From: an uncultured Pelagibacteraceae bacterium
GTDB taxonomy: Bacteria > Pseudomonadota > Alphaproteobacteria > Pelagibacterales > Pelagibacteraceae
Assembly (NCBI GenBank): GCA_902615975.1
Contig: CACMRC010000004.1
Location: 52,908-116,907, forward strand
Direction of reading: 5' to 3'
Length of the DNA: 64,000 nt
Numbering within the stretch: the first letter of the stretch is position 1; every line of letters starts with the position of its first letter. Positions 28,137 to 39,443 of the stretch are shown one piece after another. The notes beneath the pieces were generated by a model, which did no database searches, was not told the origin of the DNA, and saw only the letters and a list, made by a program, of their open reading frames with translations. Both the position numbers and the translations under genes were made by a program.

Positions 28137-31132
28137 TGACCCAAGCTTTTAGAATTGAAAATGGGGGATTAATAAATAGAGATAAAAAGTTATCTTTTAA
28201 ATTTAATGGTAAAACTTACTTTGGCTATGAGGGTGACACATTAGCCTCAGCTTTATTAGCAAATGGAGTTCATTTAGTTGGAAGAAGTTTTAAATATCAC
28301 AGACCCAGAGGTTTTTTTGGAGCAGGTGTAGATGAACCTTATGCAGTTGTTCAACTTTATAGAAATGGCGAAACAGAACCTAATATTAAAGCAACAGAGC
28401 AGGAACTATTTGAAGGTTTAGAAGCAAAAAGTGTTAATTGTTGGCCAAGTGTTAATTTTGATATAGGTGCAATCAATAATTTTTTGAGGATTTTTTTACC
28501 AGCAGGTTTTTATTACAAAACTTTTATGTGGCCAAAAAGTTTTTGGTATCGAATTTATGAGCCTTTCATAAGAAAAGCAGCTGGTTTAGGTGTAGCTTCA
28601 ACTAAACATGATAAAGAAAGGTATGAACATAAATACGAACATTGTGATTTATTAATTGCAGGCTCAGGACCTTCGGGATTAGCTGGTGCATATGCAGCAG
28701 CAAAAAATGGAGCTAAAGTAATTTTGGCTGAAGACAAACCAAGATTTGGTGGATCTTTATTAACTAGTGATGTCAATATTGGCAATCAATCAGGAAAAGA
28801 TTGGGCTGAAGGAATAATTGCAGAACTTAAAACAATGCCAAATGTCGTTGTAAAAAATAGATCTCAAATTTTTGGATACTATGATCATAACATGCTTGTG
28901 ATGTCGGAAAAAGTTAGTGATCATTTACCATCAACTAAAAAATATCACCCTAACAAAAGGTTATGGTACATTCGAGCAAAAGAAGTTTTGATTTCCTCAG
29001 GATCAATTGAAAGACCAATAGTTTTTGGAAATAATGATACACCAGGGGTAATGCTTTCCTCAGCTGCTAAAGAATATTTAAAAGTATATGGTGTTTTAGT
29101 TGGAAGAAAACCACTGGTGTTTACAAATAATGATAGTGGATACGAAACAGCAATTGAATTTAAAAAACATGGAGTAGATCCAGTTGTTTTAGACTCAAGA
29201 AAAAATCCTGATTCAGAAATAATTGATGAGGCAAATAATTTAGGAATTAATATTAAAAATTCATATGTTGTTGTTGCAGCACAAGGATACAAAAAAGTAA
29301 AATCAGCAGATATTGCAAGTATTTCTGAAGACAAAAAACAACTTGGTAAAATAGAAAATATTCAATGTGATTGTATTTGCGTTTCAGGTTTTTGGACACC
29401 AACTATTCATTTAGCCTCACAATCAGGAAATAAAACAAAATTTAAAGAGGAAATTGATGCATTTGTCCCAGGTCAGTCAAAACAAAATGAAATCACTTTA
29501 GGTGCAGCTAATGGAGAATTTTCACTAGAGGAAACTTTAAAAACATCATTTACAGCAGGAAGTGAATTATCAAAAAAAATTACTGAAAATGATAATAAGA
29601 TAGCTATTCCAAATGTTGTTGAAAAGAAATCTTCTCAGCATGATAAGTTTTGGTGTGTTCCATTGCCAAAAGGTAAAAGTTATAAAAGATTTTTAGATTT
29701 TCAAAACGATGTAGCGGTATCTGATGTGGAAATAGCTTTAAGAGAAGGGTATCGATCAATTGAACACGTTAAAAGATATACCACTCTAGGAATGGCAACA
29801 GATCAAGGAAAAACAAGTAATTTAAATGGATTACAATTAGTATCCGAAATTGAAAACAAAGTTGTTCCTGCAGTAGGCCATACGACTTTTAGGCCTCCAT
29901 ATACTCCTGTTTCTATTGGAGCAATAGTAGGAAGAGAGGTTGGAAAACATTCAAAACCAACAAGAAAATCTCCAATGCATTCATGGCATGAAAAAAATAA
30001 TGCAGTCTTTGTTGATGCAGGTGTTTGGTTAAGACCCAGGTATTATAGAAGAGGAAATGAAAATTTATTTGAGGGATCAAAAAGAGAAGCAAAAAATGTA
30101 AGAACAAATGTAGGTGTTTGCGATGTAACTACATTAGGTAAAATAGATATTAAAGGACCAGATGCAGCGGAGTTATTAAATAGAGTCTATACAAATGCAT
30201 GGTTGAAGCTACCAGTTGGTAAAGCTAGATATGGTGTAATGTTAAGAGAAGATGGAATTGTAATGGATGACGGAACAACCACAAGAATTTCTGAAAATCA
30301 TTATCATATGACTACGACAACAGCTCAGGCAGCAAACGTTCTTTCGCATTTAGAATATTATTTGCAACTTGTTTGGCCTGAATTAAATGTGAATGTAGTT
30401 TCAACTACAGAACAGTGGGCTGGTGCAGCTATAGCTGGACCTAAATCTCGAGATTTATTACAAAAATTATTTCCAAACTCTGATGTATCAAATGAAGGCT
30501 TACCTTTTATGGGCTATATGGAGGGAGATTTATTTGGTGTAAAAGCAAGAATATATAGAATTTCGTTTTCAGGCGAGCTTGCTTATGAGGTAAATGTTGA
30601 GTCTGATTATGGAAATTTTATGTGGGAAAAAATAATTGAAGTTGGTGAAGAATTTAATATTCAACCATATGGAACTGAAGCATTATCAACTCTTAGAATT
30701 GAAATGGGACATGTTGCAGGATCAGAACTTGATGGTAGAACAATTCCATTCGACAACGCTTTAGAAGGTCTTGTTAGTAAAAAGAAAGATTTTATTGGAA
30801 AAAGATCATTACAAAGATCTGCATTTATAGCTGAAGATAGACAAAGAATAGTGGGCGTAGTTCCATTAGATAAACAAACAAGTATACCAGAAGGCTCTCA
30901 CTTAGTTAAAGATGATAAAGCACCGTTACCAAATCCAAAATTAGGTCATATCTCTGCATCTTGTTGGAGTGTTGAATATGATAATCCTTTTTCTTTAGCA
31001 ATTTTGAAAGATGGAAAAAATATGATCGGTCAAAAGCTTTTTGCGATGTCTCCACTTAAAAACAAAGTAATACCAGTTGAGATAGTTTCATCACATTATG
31101 TAGATCCGAAAGGTGAAAGAGTTAGATCATGA
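28136..31132 (+). CDS. soxA: Sarcosine oxidase alpha subunit / MgdC-like
   Basis: 998 aa; N-terminal 2Fe-2S-like fold '[27 protein letters not shown]', NAD(P)-binding '[30 protein letters not shown]', C-terminal GcvT domain. Confidence 0.9.
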   Translation: MTQAFRIENGGLINRDKKLSFKFNGKTYFGYEGDTLASALLANGVHLVGRSFKYHRPRGFFGAGVDEPYAVVQLYRNGETEPNIKATEQELFEGLEAKSVNCWPSVNFDIGAINNFLRIFLPAGFYYKTFMWPKSFWYRIYEPFIRKAAGLGVASTKHDKERYEHKYEHCDLLIAGSGPSGLAGAYAAAKNGAKVILAEDKPRFGGSLLTSDVNIGNQSGKDWAEGIIAELKTMPNVVVKNRSQIFGYYDHNMLVMSEKVSDHLPSTKKYHPNKRLWYIRAKEVLISSGSIERPIVFGNNDTPGVMLSSAAKEYLKVYGVLVGRKPLVFTNNDSGYETAIEFKKHGVDPVVLDSRKNPDSEIIDEANNLGINIKNSYVVVAAQGYKKVKSADIASISEDKKQLGKIENIQCDCICVSGFWTPTIHLASQSGNKTKFKEEIDAFVPGQSKQNEITLGAANGEFSLEETLKTSFTAGSELSKKITENDNKIAIPNVVEKKSSQHDKFWCVPLPKGKSYKRFLDFQNDVAVSDVEIALREGYRSIEHVKRYTTLGMATDQGKTSNLNGLQLVSEIENKVVPAVGHTTFRPPYTPVSIGAIVGREVGKHSKPTRKSPMHSWHEKNNAVFVDAGVWLRPRYYRRGNENLFEGSKREAKNVRTNVGVCDVTTLGKIDIKGPDAAELLNRVYTNAWLKLPVGKARYGVMLREDGIVMDDGTTTRISENHYHMTTTTAQAANVLSHLEYYLQLVWPELNVNVVSTTEQWAGAAIAGPKSRDLLQKLFPNSDVSNEGLPFMGYMEGDLFGVKARIYRISFSGELAYEVNVESDYGNFMWEKIIEVGEEFNIQPYGTEALSTLRIEMGHVAGSELDGRTIPFDNALEGLVSKKKDFIGKRSLQRSAFIAEDRQRIVGVVPLDKQTSIPEGSHLVKDDKAPLPNPKLGHISASCWSVEYDNPFSLAILKDGKNMIGQKLFAMSPLKNKVIPVEIVSSHYVDPKGERVRS

Positions 31133-31716
31133 CATTAATTTCAGCTTTATCAAATGTTCATGCAAAAGGTCAATTCGGAGATTATGAAGGTAAAAATGAA
31201 AATGATATACTTAAAATATCTGAAATCAAAAATTTATTAATTGTTCAAATAGTTCAGTACAAAAATTCTTCAGTTTCATTTAAGGGTATTGATATTGATG
31301 GTTTAAAATTAAAAAATGAACCTTTGGCCGTAGTATTTAATGAAAATACGAGGATTATGTGGAATGGACCAAAAAACTGGCTTTTAGTTTCAATAAAAAA
31401 AAATTTAATAAAAAATGTAGAAGATAAATTTAAAGATACAGATTTTGCTGTAACAGATTTATCTCATTCTAGAGCTATTATAGAAATCGAAGGAAATAAT
31501 ACGATAGAAGTTTTGAAAAAAGGATGTCCTTTTAATTTTAATAAATTAGATAAAAACAATTCAATTAACTCAACTTATAATGGAATAGCTTTTACTGTAG
31601 ATAGGTTGAGTGATAATCCAAATAAAGTAAGGATATTTACGCTAAGAAGTTTTGGCGAGTCTTTATATCATTCTATCACAGATGCATCTCTAGAGTTTGG
31701 TTTTGAAACTATATAA
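31129..31716 (+). CDS. soxG: Sarcosine oxidase gamma subunit / MgdD-like
   Basis: 195 aa; 4-bp overlap with soxA; '[11 protein letters not shown]', '[28 protein letters not shown]'. Confidence 0.82.
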   Translation: MTLISALSNVHAKGQFGDYEGKNENDILKISEIKNLLIVQIVQYKNSSVSFKGIDIDGLKLKNEPLAVVFNENTRIMWNGPKNWLLVSIKKNLIKNVEDKFKDTDFAVTDLSHSRAIIEIEGNNTIEVLKKGCPFNFNKLDKNNSINSTYNGIAFTVDRLSDNPNKVRIFTLRSFGESLYHSITDASLEFGFETI

Positions 31717-31726
31717 ACTTAAGGTT

Positions 31727-32574
31727 TCAATCTCTTGTTGCAATATAAACACCTATAGAAGTAATTAGAAATCCAATTAAATCTAAGCTAGTTAAACTTT
31801 CATTTAAGAAAACCCATGCCATAAAAGCAGAAGTTGCTGGAATTAAAAAAAATATAGAAACAGTTTTGCTAGCAGAATTATTTTTTATTAAAAACATCAA
31901 TATTGTAAATGCACCAAATGACACCAAAAATATTTGATGGCTCATTGCAATGATAAATGTTTGTGAGAAATCAATATATGGATCAACAAATAAAACAATT
32001 ATTGATAAATGAAATATACATCCACCAATAGCTTGATTCATATTACTTACAGACAATGGTAAGTTGTTGCTTAATTTTTTTTGCCATAAAGTTGAAAATG
32101 TAATTGCTAATAAAGCTATTATTGTTGCGATCAATCCTGTTGCTGGTATTTTAGAACCAACATCAAAACCTAATACAAGTCCTGCACCAGCAAATCCTAA
32201 CAAAACACCTATCCATTGTTTTATAGATACTTTCTCATTTAAAATTGGACCACTTAATGCATTTGTGAGAACTGGTTGAAGGGTTACAATTAACGCTGCT
32301 ATTGCTGTGGGCATGCCTATTGATATTGAGTAAAAGACACCACCAAGATAAAAACCATGAAACAAGACACCGCTAAAAAAGATTCAAAAAAATTTCTTTT
32401 ACTTACAATAATTTTTTGTTTTGAATAAATTGAAAATAAAAAAAAACCGAAAGCAACTAATGCAAATCTAAAAGCTAGAGCAGCAAATGGATCACTATTG
32501 TCTATGATAGGTTTGGTTGTTATGAAAGCGGAAGACCATAGAAGTATAAATATGAAAGGAAATATTTTAATCAT
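31727..32574 (-). pseudogene. EamA/DMT-family transporter split by a single frameshift (or assembly indel)
   Basis: N-terminal piece 32317-32574 (MIKIFPFIFILLWSSAFITTKPII...) and C-terminal piece 31727-32365 lie in different frames. Adding one T in the 6-nt homopolymer (plus strand A run 32375-32380) joins them as ...ESFFSGVLFHGFYLGGVFYSISIG.... Confidence 0.75.
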
Positions 32575-32677
32575 CTTGTTTAATAAACAAATAAATCAAA
32601 TAAAATCAAACAAATCGGTGCCTATTATGAACAAATTAGAAGTGGAAATGAAATACCAAATCACCTAAGTTTCAACT

Positions 32678-33064
32678 ATGAAGTTTAAAATGTTTCGAAT
32701 TTTAACTGTTATACTGTCTTTCTTCTTATTGACAGGCTTTGTGCCCATTCTTTCATTTGTTGGTCCAGGTGTAACCGCTCTTACTTCAGGTAATATCTAT
32801 AAAGCTAGTGCACAATTTATAGTTAATCAACGTATAGAAAAAGAAACTGGAAAGAATTCTTTAGCTTTAATTAAAGAAACGTTGATCGAAGAAACAGATA
32901 TAAAAATAAAAAAAAATTCATTTGACGAAGATTTAAGACAATTAGTCGAAACAAGAATTAAAATGACTAAACAAAAATTAGATAATCAAAATTTACAAAA
33001 ATTGCTTAAAAAGCGAATAGAGGTTACTAGATCAATACTTAATATAAATAATATTACTCAATAA
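32678..33064 (+). CDS. Hypothetical protein with N-terminal hydrophobic/signal segment (128 aa)
   Basis: MKFKMFRILTVILSFFLLTGFVPILSFVGPGVTALTSGNIYKASAQFIVNQRIEKETGKN... Confidence 0.55.
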   Translation: MKFKMFRILTVILSFFLLTGFVPILSFVGPGVTALTSGNIYKASAQFIVNQRIEKETGKNSLALIKETLIEETDIKIKKNSFDEDLRQLVETRIKMTKQKLDNQNLQKLLKKRIEVTRSILNINNITQ

Positions 33065-33494
33065 TATTAAGATATATTAAGTTTTCTTGTTTAGTTTCTT
33101 TGCACCACATTTCATAGCTTTCACAAACCCTCCACAAGTGATCAAAAGCTCTTTGTGAAATTTCTAGTGGAAAATGACTCTTAGTATAATAAAGCTTTGG
33201 TATCTTCATTAAAAATTTTACCATAGAATCTTTTTGAAGTTCTAAAAGTCTTAAAGTTTCTTGATTTATTTCTTTTTTAGTTATTTGGTCAATAAATTTA
33301 TTATTCTTAAGTTCTAAAAACCATTTATCATGAAATTCTCCAGAACTTAAAATGTCATATTCCTTAGAAGTCATAAAAATTTCAAAAGCTTGTATATTAT
33401 TTATTTCAGGATTTTGTTTTTTAATTTCTATTATATTTGAATAAACAAATTCAGCAGCTCTCAACACATATGGCTTTTCAGTCTTGTTAGACAT
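33054..33494 (-). CDS. Hypothetical protein (146 aa)
   Basis: Uninterrupted ORF in a gene-sized slot; 3' end overlaps the convergent ORF by 11 bp; no family recognised. Confidence 0.6.
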   Translation of the reverse strand: MSNKTEKPYVLRAAEFVYSNIIEIKKQNPEINNIQAFEIFMTSKEYDILSSGEFHDKWFLELKNNKFIDQITKKEINQETLRLLELQKDSMVKFLMKIPKLYYTKSHFPLEISQRAFDHLWRVCESYEMWCKETKQENLIYLNIIE

Positions 33495-33497
33495 AAA

Positions 33498-34244
33498 CTA
33501 GTTTTTATGTTTAACCATAGCTGAATGAGCCAAAATTAAGTTAGGATCTAAGAAAACTTTTGAGGATTTAACATTTTTAAATGATTTAAATGCAAAAATT
33601 GCAATAGGGAGCTCTGTACAACCTAAAATGATTTTTTTACAATTCATTTTAATTAAGGAATCAATTGCAGGTTTAATTGCTTTTGCTGCAGCCTTTACAT
33701 TACCCATTTTAACTAATTTAATTGCTTTATTAACTGACATTTTTTGTATTTTTTGAGATGGCTCAATTAATTGATAATTTTTTTCAAAAAATTTTTTATA
33801 AACTCCAGTTTTAAGAGTACCCTCGGTTGCTAAGAGACCAACTTTGGAGTTTTTCTTACATTTTTTTTTTGTAAATTTGAAAACCTCTTTTGGCATATTG
33901 ATTATTGGAATATTAATTTTATTCTGCAAATCATCGAACCAATAATGAGCTGTATTACAAGGTATAACTATAAATTTACATTTATTCTTTTCCAGAAGCT
34001 TACAACCTTTGAGCAAACTCTTTAAAACTTTATTATATTTTGCTTTACTTTTTTTATTTGTAGATTTGTTGGAAAGATTTTTAGTTTGAGAGCCAATAGA
34101 TTCAGGTCTACCAGGAATATTTGATTTATTATAAAGTATAAATAATGGATACTCTTGGTCTATTTTTCCTCTATTTAAAACTGCAAGCTTGTTACAAAAA
34201 TCAAGACCAGCTTGAGTTCCCATTCCACCTAAAATTCCAATCAT
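33498..34244 (-). CDS. Aspartate/glutamate racemase family protein
   Basis: 248 aa; 'MIGILGGMGTQAGLDF', both catalytic Cys motifs 'VIPCNTAHYW' and 'ILGCTELPIAI'. Confidence 0.85.
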   Translation of the reverse strand: MIGILGGMGTQAGLDFCNKLAVLNRGKIDQEYPLFILYNKSNIPGRPESIGSQTKNLSNKSTNKKSKAKYNKVLKSLLKGCKLLEKNKCKFIVIPCNTAHYWFDDLQNKINIPIINMPKEVFKFTKKKCKKNSKVGLLATEGTLKTGVYKKFFEKNYQLIEPSQKIQKMSVNKAIKLVKMGNVKAAAKAIKPAIDSLIKMNCKKIILGCTELPIAIFAFKSFKNVKSSKVFLDPNLILAHSAMVKHKN

Positions 34245-34384
34245 AATTTTTGATTAATTTATTAATTTTTTTATTTAATTCTATAATTAATAATTGTGTT
34301 TAAAGATTGTTATTAATTAAGGTATTGGCTGAATATTGAGTTTGTTATTACAAATAAAATTTTCAGCCAATAGGAAGTGTGAAA

Positions 34385-34591
34385 TTATGCAGTTTTTAAG
34401 TTAACTGCTGAAGGACCTTTAGGACCATCTTCAACATCGAAAGTCAAAGCTTGACCCTCATCTAAACCGTTCATACCAGCATCTCTTACTGCTGAAACAT
34501 GTACAAACACATCTTTTTCTTTATCTTCTCTTTCAATAAAACCAAAACCTTTGGTTGGATTGAACCATTTAACTTTACCTTGTAGACTCAT
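34385..34591 (-). CDS. cspA: Cold-shock protein
   Basis: 68 aa; '[31 protein letters not shown]'. Confidence 0.95.
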   Translation of the reverse strand: MSLQGKVKWFNPTKGFGFIEREDKEKDVFVHVSAVRDAGMNGLDEGQALTFDVEDGPKGPSAVNLKTA

Positions 34592-34709
34592 ATTTTTTCT
34601 TCTTACTTTTTTGTTTTATATAATTATTACTTAAAATTAAGTAATATTGGCTTTGTTTAGATTTTATTGGGTTTTGTCAACAAAATAGATCAACTATTAA
34701 AATAATATT

Positions 34710-35177
34710 TTAAATATCATCAATAAGCATAGTTAAATAAACAGAATTAATGTCTTCTTTATAGTGTGCAAAAGGTTCGCACACAGTGAAACCAGTTTTT
34801 TTGAACAGTTTTCTTGCCGGTATAAAAAAATCACCTGCTCCTGTTTCAATACTTAATCTTTTTATTTTAAGCTTTCTAGCTTCATTAATTAAATGATTAA
34901 TTACATTAATACCTTGACCTTGCATCCTAAAATTATCGTGAATTCTTATCGATTTAAATTCTCCATGTTCTTTATCTAAAAATTTTAAAGCACCACAACC
35001 AATCAGTTTTTTATCATCCCACAAGCTCCAAAATTTAATTGATGGCACTTTTAAACCAGGAATATCTAGTACGTGAGCACTTCCCTCTGGAGAGGCAGCT
35101 CTAAGCTCAACAAAATGTTTGGTTAGAAGCTCATTAACTTCTGGATTATCAAAATTGCCTTCTATCGATTTTAACAT
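34710..35177 (-). CDS. GNAT family N-acetyltransferase
   Basis: 155 aa; 'IRIHDNFRMQGQGINVINHLINEARKLKIKRLSIETG'. Confidence 0.8.
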   Translation of the reverse strand: MLKSIEGNFDNPEVNELLTKHFVELRAASPEGSAHVLDIPGLKVPSIKFWSLWDDKKLIGCGALKFLDKEHGEFKSIRIHDNFRMQGQGINVINHLINEARKLKIKRLSIETGAGDFFIPARKLFKKTGFTVCEPFAHYKEDINSVYLTMLIDDI

Positions 35178-36224
35178 TTATACTAAAGTTGTGATATGAC
35201 CCATTTTTCTTTTTTCTTTTATATTTTTTTTTAAATAATCAAAGAAAAATTCATTTTCATTAAACTTTTGAATATTTCTATAATGAGTAATTTGATCGCC
35301 AAGCAAATTCATCATTTTTGCATTAGATATTTTTTTTAAAGGAATTTGTTCTAAACCACATACAGCTCTTACATGATTTTCAAATTGACTTACATTAAAA
35401 GCATTTATTGTTAAATGTCCTGAGTTATGTACCCTCGGTGCAATTTCATTAACATAAAGATTATCATTTCTGTCAATAAAAAATTCTACACATAAAGTTC
35501 CAACATACTTAAGCTCTTCAGCAATTAGCATTGCCCAATCTTTAGATTGATTAAAAATCTTTTCATTAATTTCAGCAGGTATTTTTGAATATTTTAAAAT
35601 TTGATCTTCGTGAGAGTTTTCTATTGGTTCATAAATTTCATATTTATTGTTACTAAATCTTGTAATTATAATTGAAATTTCTTTTTTTAATTTAACAAGT
35701 TTTTCAAGAATATATCCTTTTGAAAAATCAATATTCAAAGAATCAAGTTCATTACCTGATTTTATTGGATATTGACCTTTGCCATCGTATCCTAGCGTTG
35801 TTGTTTTGAGAATACCTGGTAAAAAATCCTCTAAAGCATCAATGTCAGATTTTTTTTCAATTGAAACATATCTTGTTGTTCTAATATTTAATTTATTAAC
35901 AAAATCTTTTTCAGCCAATCGATGTTGAATTAATCTGTTAACTGATGGCTTAGGCAAAACAGGTTTAAATTTATTTATTTCATTTAATGTTTCAAATGGA
36001 ATATTTTCAAATTCATAAGTTACTAAATCAACTTGATTCATAAATTCTGATATTTTTTCTTTATTATCATAACTTCCTGTAACAAATTGATTGCAAAAAT
36101 TTTGTGCTGGCCCATCTATGTCATCACAAAAAACTACAGTTTTAACATTTAATTTTTTAGCTGCTATTGCAAGCATACTTCCAAGTTGACCACCCCCAAT
36201 GATACCAAGAGTAATTTCTGACAT
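35178..36224 (-). CDS. purK: N5-carboxyaminoimidazole ribonucleotide synthase
   Basis: 348 aa; 'LGIIGGGQLGSMLAIAAKKL', 'GYDGKGQYPI', 'NEIAPRVHNSGHLTINA'; adjacent to purE. Confidence 0.93.
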   Translation of the reverse strand: MSEITLGIIGGGQLGSMLAIAAKKLNVKTVVFCDDIDGPAQNFCNQFVTGSYDNKEKISEFMNQVDLVTYEFENIPFETLNEINKFKPVLPKPSVNRLIQHRLAEKDFVNKLNIRTTRYVSIEKKSDIDALEDFLPGILKTTTLGYDGKGQYPIKSGNELDSLNIDFSKGYILEKLVKLKKEISIIITRFSNNKYEIYEPIENSHEDQILKYSKIPAEINEKIFNQSKDWAMLIAEELKYVGTLCVEFFIDRNDNLYVNEIAPRVHNSGHLTINAFNVSQFENHVRAVCGLEQIPLKKISNAKMMNLLGDQITHYRNIQKFNENEFFFDYLKKNIKEKRKMGHITTLV

Positions 36225-36225
36225 T

Positions 36226-36717
36226 TTATTTTGGAGATTTCTTTACAGATTTAGTTTGTGATGTTCTAAAATTTTTAAGTTTTTTTCGAACATTTGAATT
36301 ATTATTAGCAATTATTGCTGCTGCTAATAAAGCAGCATTAATAGCGCCGTCCTCTCCTATAGCAAGCGTTCCTACAGGAATTCCTTTAGGCATTTGTGCA
36401 ATTGATAACAAACTATCCAAACCTTTAAGTTTTTTACTTTCAACAGGAACACCAAGTACTGGCACATGTGTAAGTGCTGATACCATACCTGGAAGATGAG
36501 CAGATCCTCCGGCACCCGCAATAATTACTCCTATATTATTTTGCTCAACTTTTGTAGCATATTCATACATTCTTTGTGGTGTTCTGTGAGCAGATATAAT
36601 TTTTGTTTCAAATGAAACTCCAATTTTTTTTAGGGTTTTTTCGGCTTGTTTCATTACTTTATAGTCAGATTGACTTCCCATTATGATTGAAACTTTTAAT
36701 TTACTATTTTTTTTCAT
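36226..36717 (-). CDS. purE: N5-CAIR mutase
   Basis: 163 aa; 'IIMGSQSDYKVMKQAEKTL', 'SAHRTPQRMYEYA', 'IAGAGGSAHLPGMVSALTHVPVLGVPVESK'. Confidence 0.94.
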   Translation of the reverse strand: MKKNSKLKVSIIMGSQSDYKVMKQAEKTLKKIGVSFETKIISAHRTPQRMYEYATKVEQNNIGVIIAGAGGSAHLPGMVSALTHVPVLGVPVESKKLKGLDSLLSIAQMPKGIPVGTLAIGEDGAINAALLAAAIIANNNSNVRKKLKNFRTSQTKSVKKSPK

Positions 36718-36790
36718 GAAAATTGATCAATCTGTTTATTTCAAAATTAACTTAAAATTTCAATAAAATTAATAGTATTTAAAATACATA

Positions 36791-37777
36791 TTGATTAGAG
36801 TTAAGCATACTATGAATTATAAAATCGATAATCTTCAATATTGCAATTGGTCTAGGAAAATCTTTGAGATAAATAGATCTGCCGGATTAGATGCTGTCCA
36901 TGTTACCATTGTCTACCATGAAGATTTTGATGAATTACAACTTGAAATTAAAAAATGGGAAAAATTATTTCATGAAAATTCTGATTTAATTTTTCTTGGT
37001 AAGAATTTCCAAGATATTGATAAAGCTAACAAAGAAAACAAAACCGCAATATTTTTTGGTTTTCAAAACTGTTCACCAATTGAAGATGACATAAATCTTG
37101 TTGAAAAGGTTCATCAATTAGGATGCAGATTTATGCAACTTACTTATAATAACCAGTCTTTGCTAGCAACAGGTTGTTATGAAAAAGTAGATAGCGGAGT
37201 TACAAATTTTGGACGTGAGGTTATAAGAGAAATGAATAAAGTTGGCCTCGTGGTAGACATGTCACATTCTGCAGAAAAAAGTACTCTAGATGCAATTGAA
37301 TTCAGTGAAAAACCAATAGCAATTACTCATGCTAATCCTTCTTTTTGGCATCCAGCTAAAAGAAATAAATCCTCAGATTTATTAAAAATTTTGAGTGATA
37401 GTGGTGGTATGTTGGGTTTATCATTATACCCTCATCACTTAAAAGATAACACAAATTGTACTCTAGATAGTTTTTGTGAAATGGTGGCAAAAACAGCCGA
37501 AATAATGGATGTAAAAAAAATAGGAATAGGATCAGATCTTTGTTTAGATCATCCAGATAGTGTTGTTGAATGGATGAGAAATGGTTCTTGGTCTAAAAGT
37601 AAAAATTATGGTGAAGGTTCGAAAAATAAACCAGGTTTTCCTAAACAACCTGACTGGTTTCTTGATGCAAGAGGGTTCTCAAATATTGAAAAAGGTCTAA
37701 AAAAAGCAGGTTTTTCAGATACCGAGACACATGGAATACTTGGAAATAACTGGTACAATTTTTATAAAACTATTTAA
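36791..37777 (+). CDS. Membrane dipeptidase (peptidase M19) family
   Basis: 328 aa; 'LGCRFMQLTYNNQSLLATG', 'GLVVDMSHSAEKSTLDAIEFSEKPIAITHANPS', 'KIGIGSDLC'. Confidence 0.87.
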   Translation: MIRVKHTMNYKIDNLQYCNWSRKIFEINRSAGLDAVHVTIVYHEDFDELQLEIKKWEKLFHENSDLIFLGKNFQDIDKANKENKTAIFFGFQNCSPIEDDINLVEKVHQLGCRFMQLTYNNQSLLATGCYEKVDSGVTNFGREVIREMNKVGLVVDMSHSAEKSTLDAIEFSEKPIAITHANPSFWHPAKRNKSSDLLKILSDSGGMLGLSLYPHHLKDNTNCTLDSFCEMVAKTAEIMDVKKIGIGSDLCLDHPDSVVEWMRNGSWSKSKNYGEGSKNKPGFPKQPDWFLDARGFSNIEKGLKKAGFSDTETHGILGNNWYNFYKTI

Positions 37778-37779
37778 TT

Positions 37780-39441
37780 ATGAAAGTTGAATTAAGAGAC
37801 CCGAATAAGATAATGAAATTATCAAGGCTAGGATCTTTTCATCAATCAAAATTATCTTTTTTAAGAAGTTTTCTTAATGAATTTAAAGAGTGGGAGTATA
37901 AAAGAGATTTATTTAATTTAAATGAAAATGGTTTTGGAGAAGCTGTTTACTCATTTAAAAAAAATAAAAGAGTTTATTCTTTAATTTGTTTTGCAAATGA
38001 AATCAAAGATGAAGAAAGATCAGACAGAGTTATTGCAACAAAATGGGATGCAGCTTTTACATTACACGATGGAGTTCCTACAAAAAAAGATATTGAAAGA
38101 TTAAAAAATGAAGTTCCAAAACAAGAAGTTGGCAGACTTTCTTATAAAGAATTAACTTTATCGAGAGCAAACAAATCAGTAAGAATTTATAATCATGTAG
38201 TTGAAAGTTTGAGCAAAGGTCAGCAGCCAGATTTAAACTTATTATCAAAAGTAGGCTATTTATATAGGACTACAGCAGTATATGGCTCAGGCAAATTTGG
38301 TCTTGCAGATCGATTTAGAATTAAAAATCGTGAAGAAATTAATGGTCCATTCAGATTAGAAATGATGCTGGTTTATTTGGTAAGACAATTTACTTTTGAT
38401 CAAGTTAATCATGTTGCTTATCATAAAAATCCAAAAATAGCTGTTAAGCTAGATGATAATATTTGTAAAAACTTGGGAATAGGTAATTCCACAGGTTTGG
38501 GTATGGCTCCATTTATAGTCAATCACCCAACTCTATTAAATAATTGGATTTTAAGTAGAGAAAAAGCACTAAAGAAAATTAGAGAAATCAAAGATGTAGA
38601 AAGTCAAGATAGCGATTTGTTTATAGATTGTGTAAAAAAATCATTAAAAAATATTACAAGCTGGAATACTGATAGCAAATATCAGCAAAAAAAAATTTCT
38701 TCATTATTAAAGGATGTTGAAAAGTTCTTAAATTTTATAGATAAAGATTTTAATTTTAAGAGCGAATATCCTTTTGACAAAATCTATCAATGGTTAGAGG
38801 ATAATACTTGCGAGGAATGTATTGAATACATAGTGTCAATAATGATGGAGCCTTATAACGATATTATAAATCCTTTGGTAAAAGAAATGAGTTCAGACGA
38901 AGAAAAATATTTTAATATTCCAACTTATAGAAAAGTTGATGAATTGAGGAATATCATTGAAGCAAAGTATCCCAATATTCTAGATATTAATTTTGAAGAA
39001 AAAGAAAATAATAAAAACTTTTGGTTTATTTCAAAAAATAAAGAAGAACCTAGATTGGCAGATCGTTTTGAAGAACATGGATCAGAATTAGAACAACCTT
39101 TAGCAATAGCAAGAGATATAAAAAAACTTTATGACAAATTATTAGTCTCAAAAAATAGTTTAACTATCGCTGAGTTTTTAACATCAAATTCTGAGTTAAG
39201 ACATGTTGTAAGAAGAGCGTTTATTGTAGAAAAATTTCCTTATTCAGAAATACAAGATAATACAATTGGTAAAGATTTAATGCCAATTGATATGCTAAGA
39301 TTAAAATTGTCTTTTTTTGGTGCATTAAAATTTGATCCACGATCTGACAAATGGTTAAGAATTTGCATGTTCCAAGGTGCTCCACTTCCAAATGAGTTAA
39401 AAAGTTATGACGAGCAGTGGGTATATAAAACCAATATTTAA
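37780..39441 (+). CDS. Conserved-looking protein of unknown function (553 aa)
   Basis: Long uninterrupted ORF, 2-bp gap from the M19 gene; no domain recognised. Confidence 0.8.
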   Translation: MKVELRDPNKIMKLSRLGSFHQSKLSFLRSFLNEFKEWEYKRDLFNLNENGFGEAVYSFKKNKRVYSLICFANEIKDEERSDRVIATKWDAAFTLHDGVPTKKDIERLKNEVPKQEVGRLSYKELTLSRANKSVRIYNHVVESLSKGQQPDLNLLSKVGYLYRTTAVYGSGKFGLADRFRIKNREEINGPFRLEMMLVYLVRQFTFDQVNHVAYHKNPKIAVKLDDNICKNLGIGNSTGLGMAPFIVNHPTLLNNWILSREKALKKIREIKDVESQDSDLFIDCVKKSLKNITSWNTDSKYQQKKISSLLKDVEKFLNFIDKDFNFKSEYPFDKIYQWLEDNTCEECIEYIVSIMMEPYNDIINPLVKEMSSDEEKYFNIPTYRKVDELRNIIEAKYPNILDINFEEKENNKNFWFISKNKEEPRLADRFEEHGSELEQPLAIARDIKKLYDKLLVSKNSLTIAEFLTSNSELRHVVRRAFIVEKFPYSEIQDNTIGKDLMPIDMLRLKLSFFGALKFDPRSDKWLRICMFQGAPLPNELKSYDEQWVYKTNI

Positions 39442-39443
39442 TA

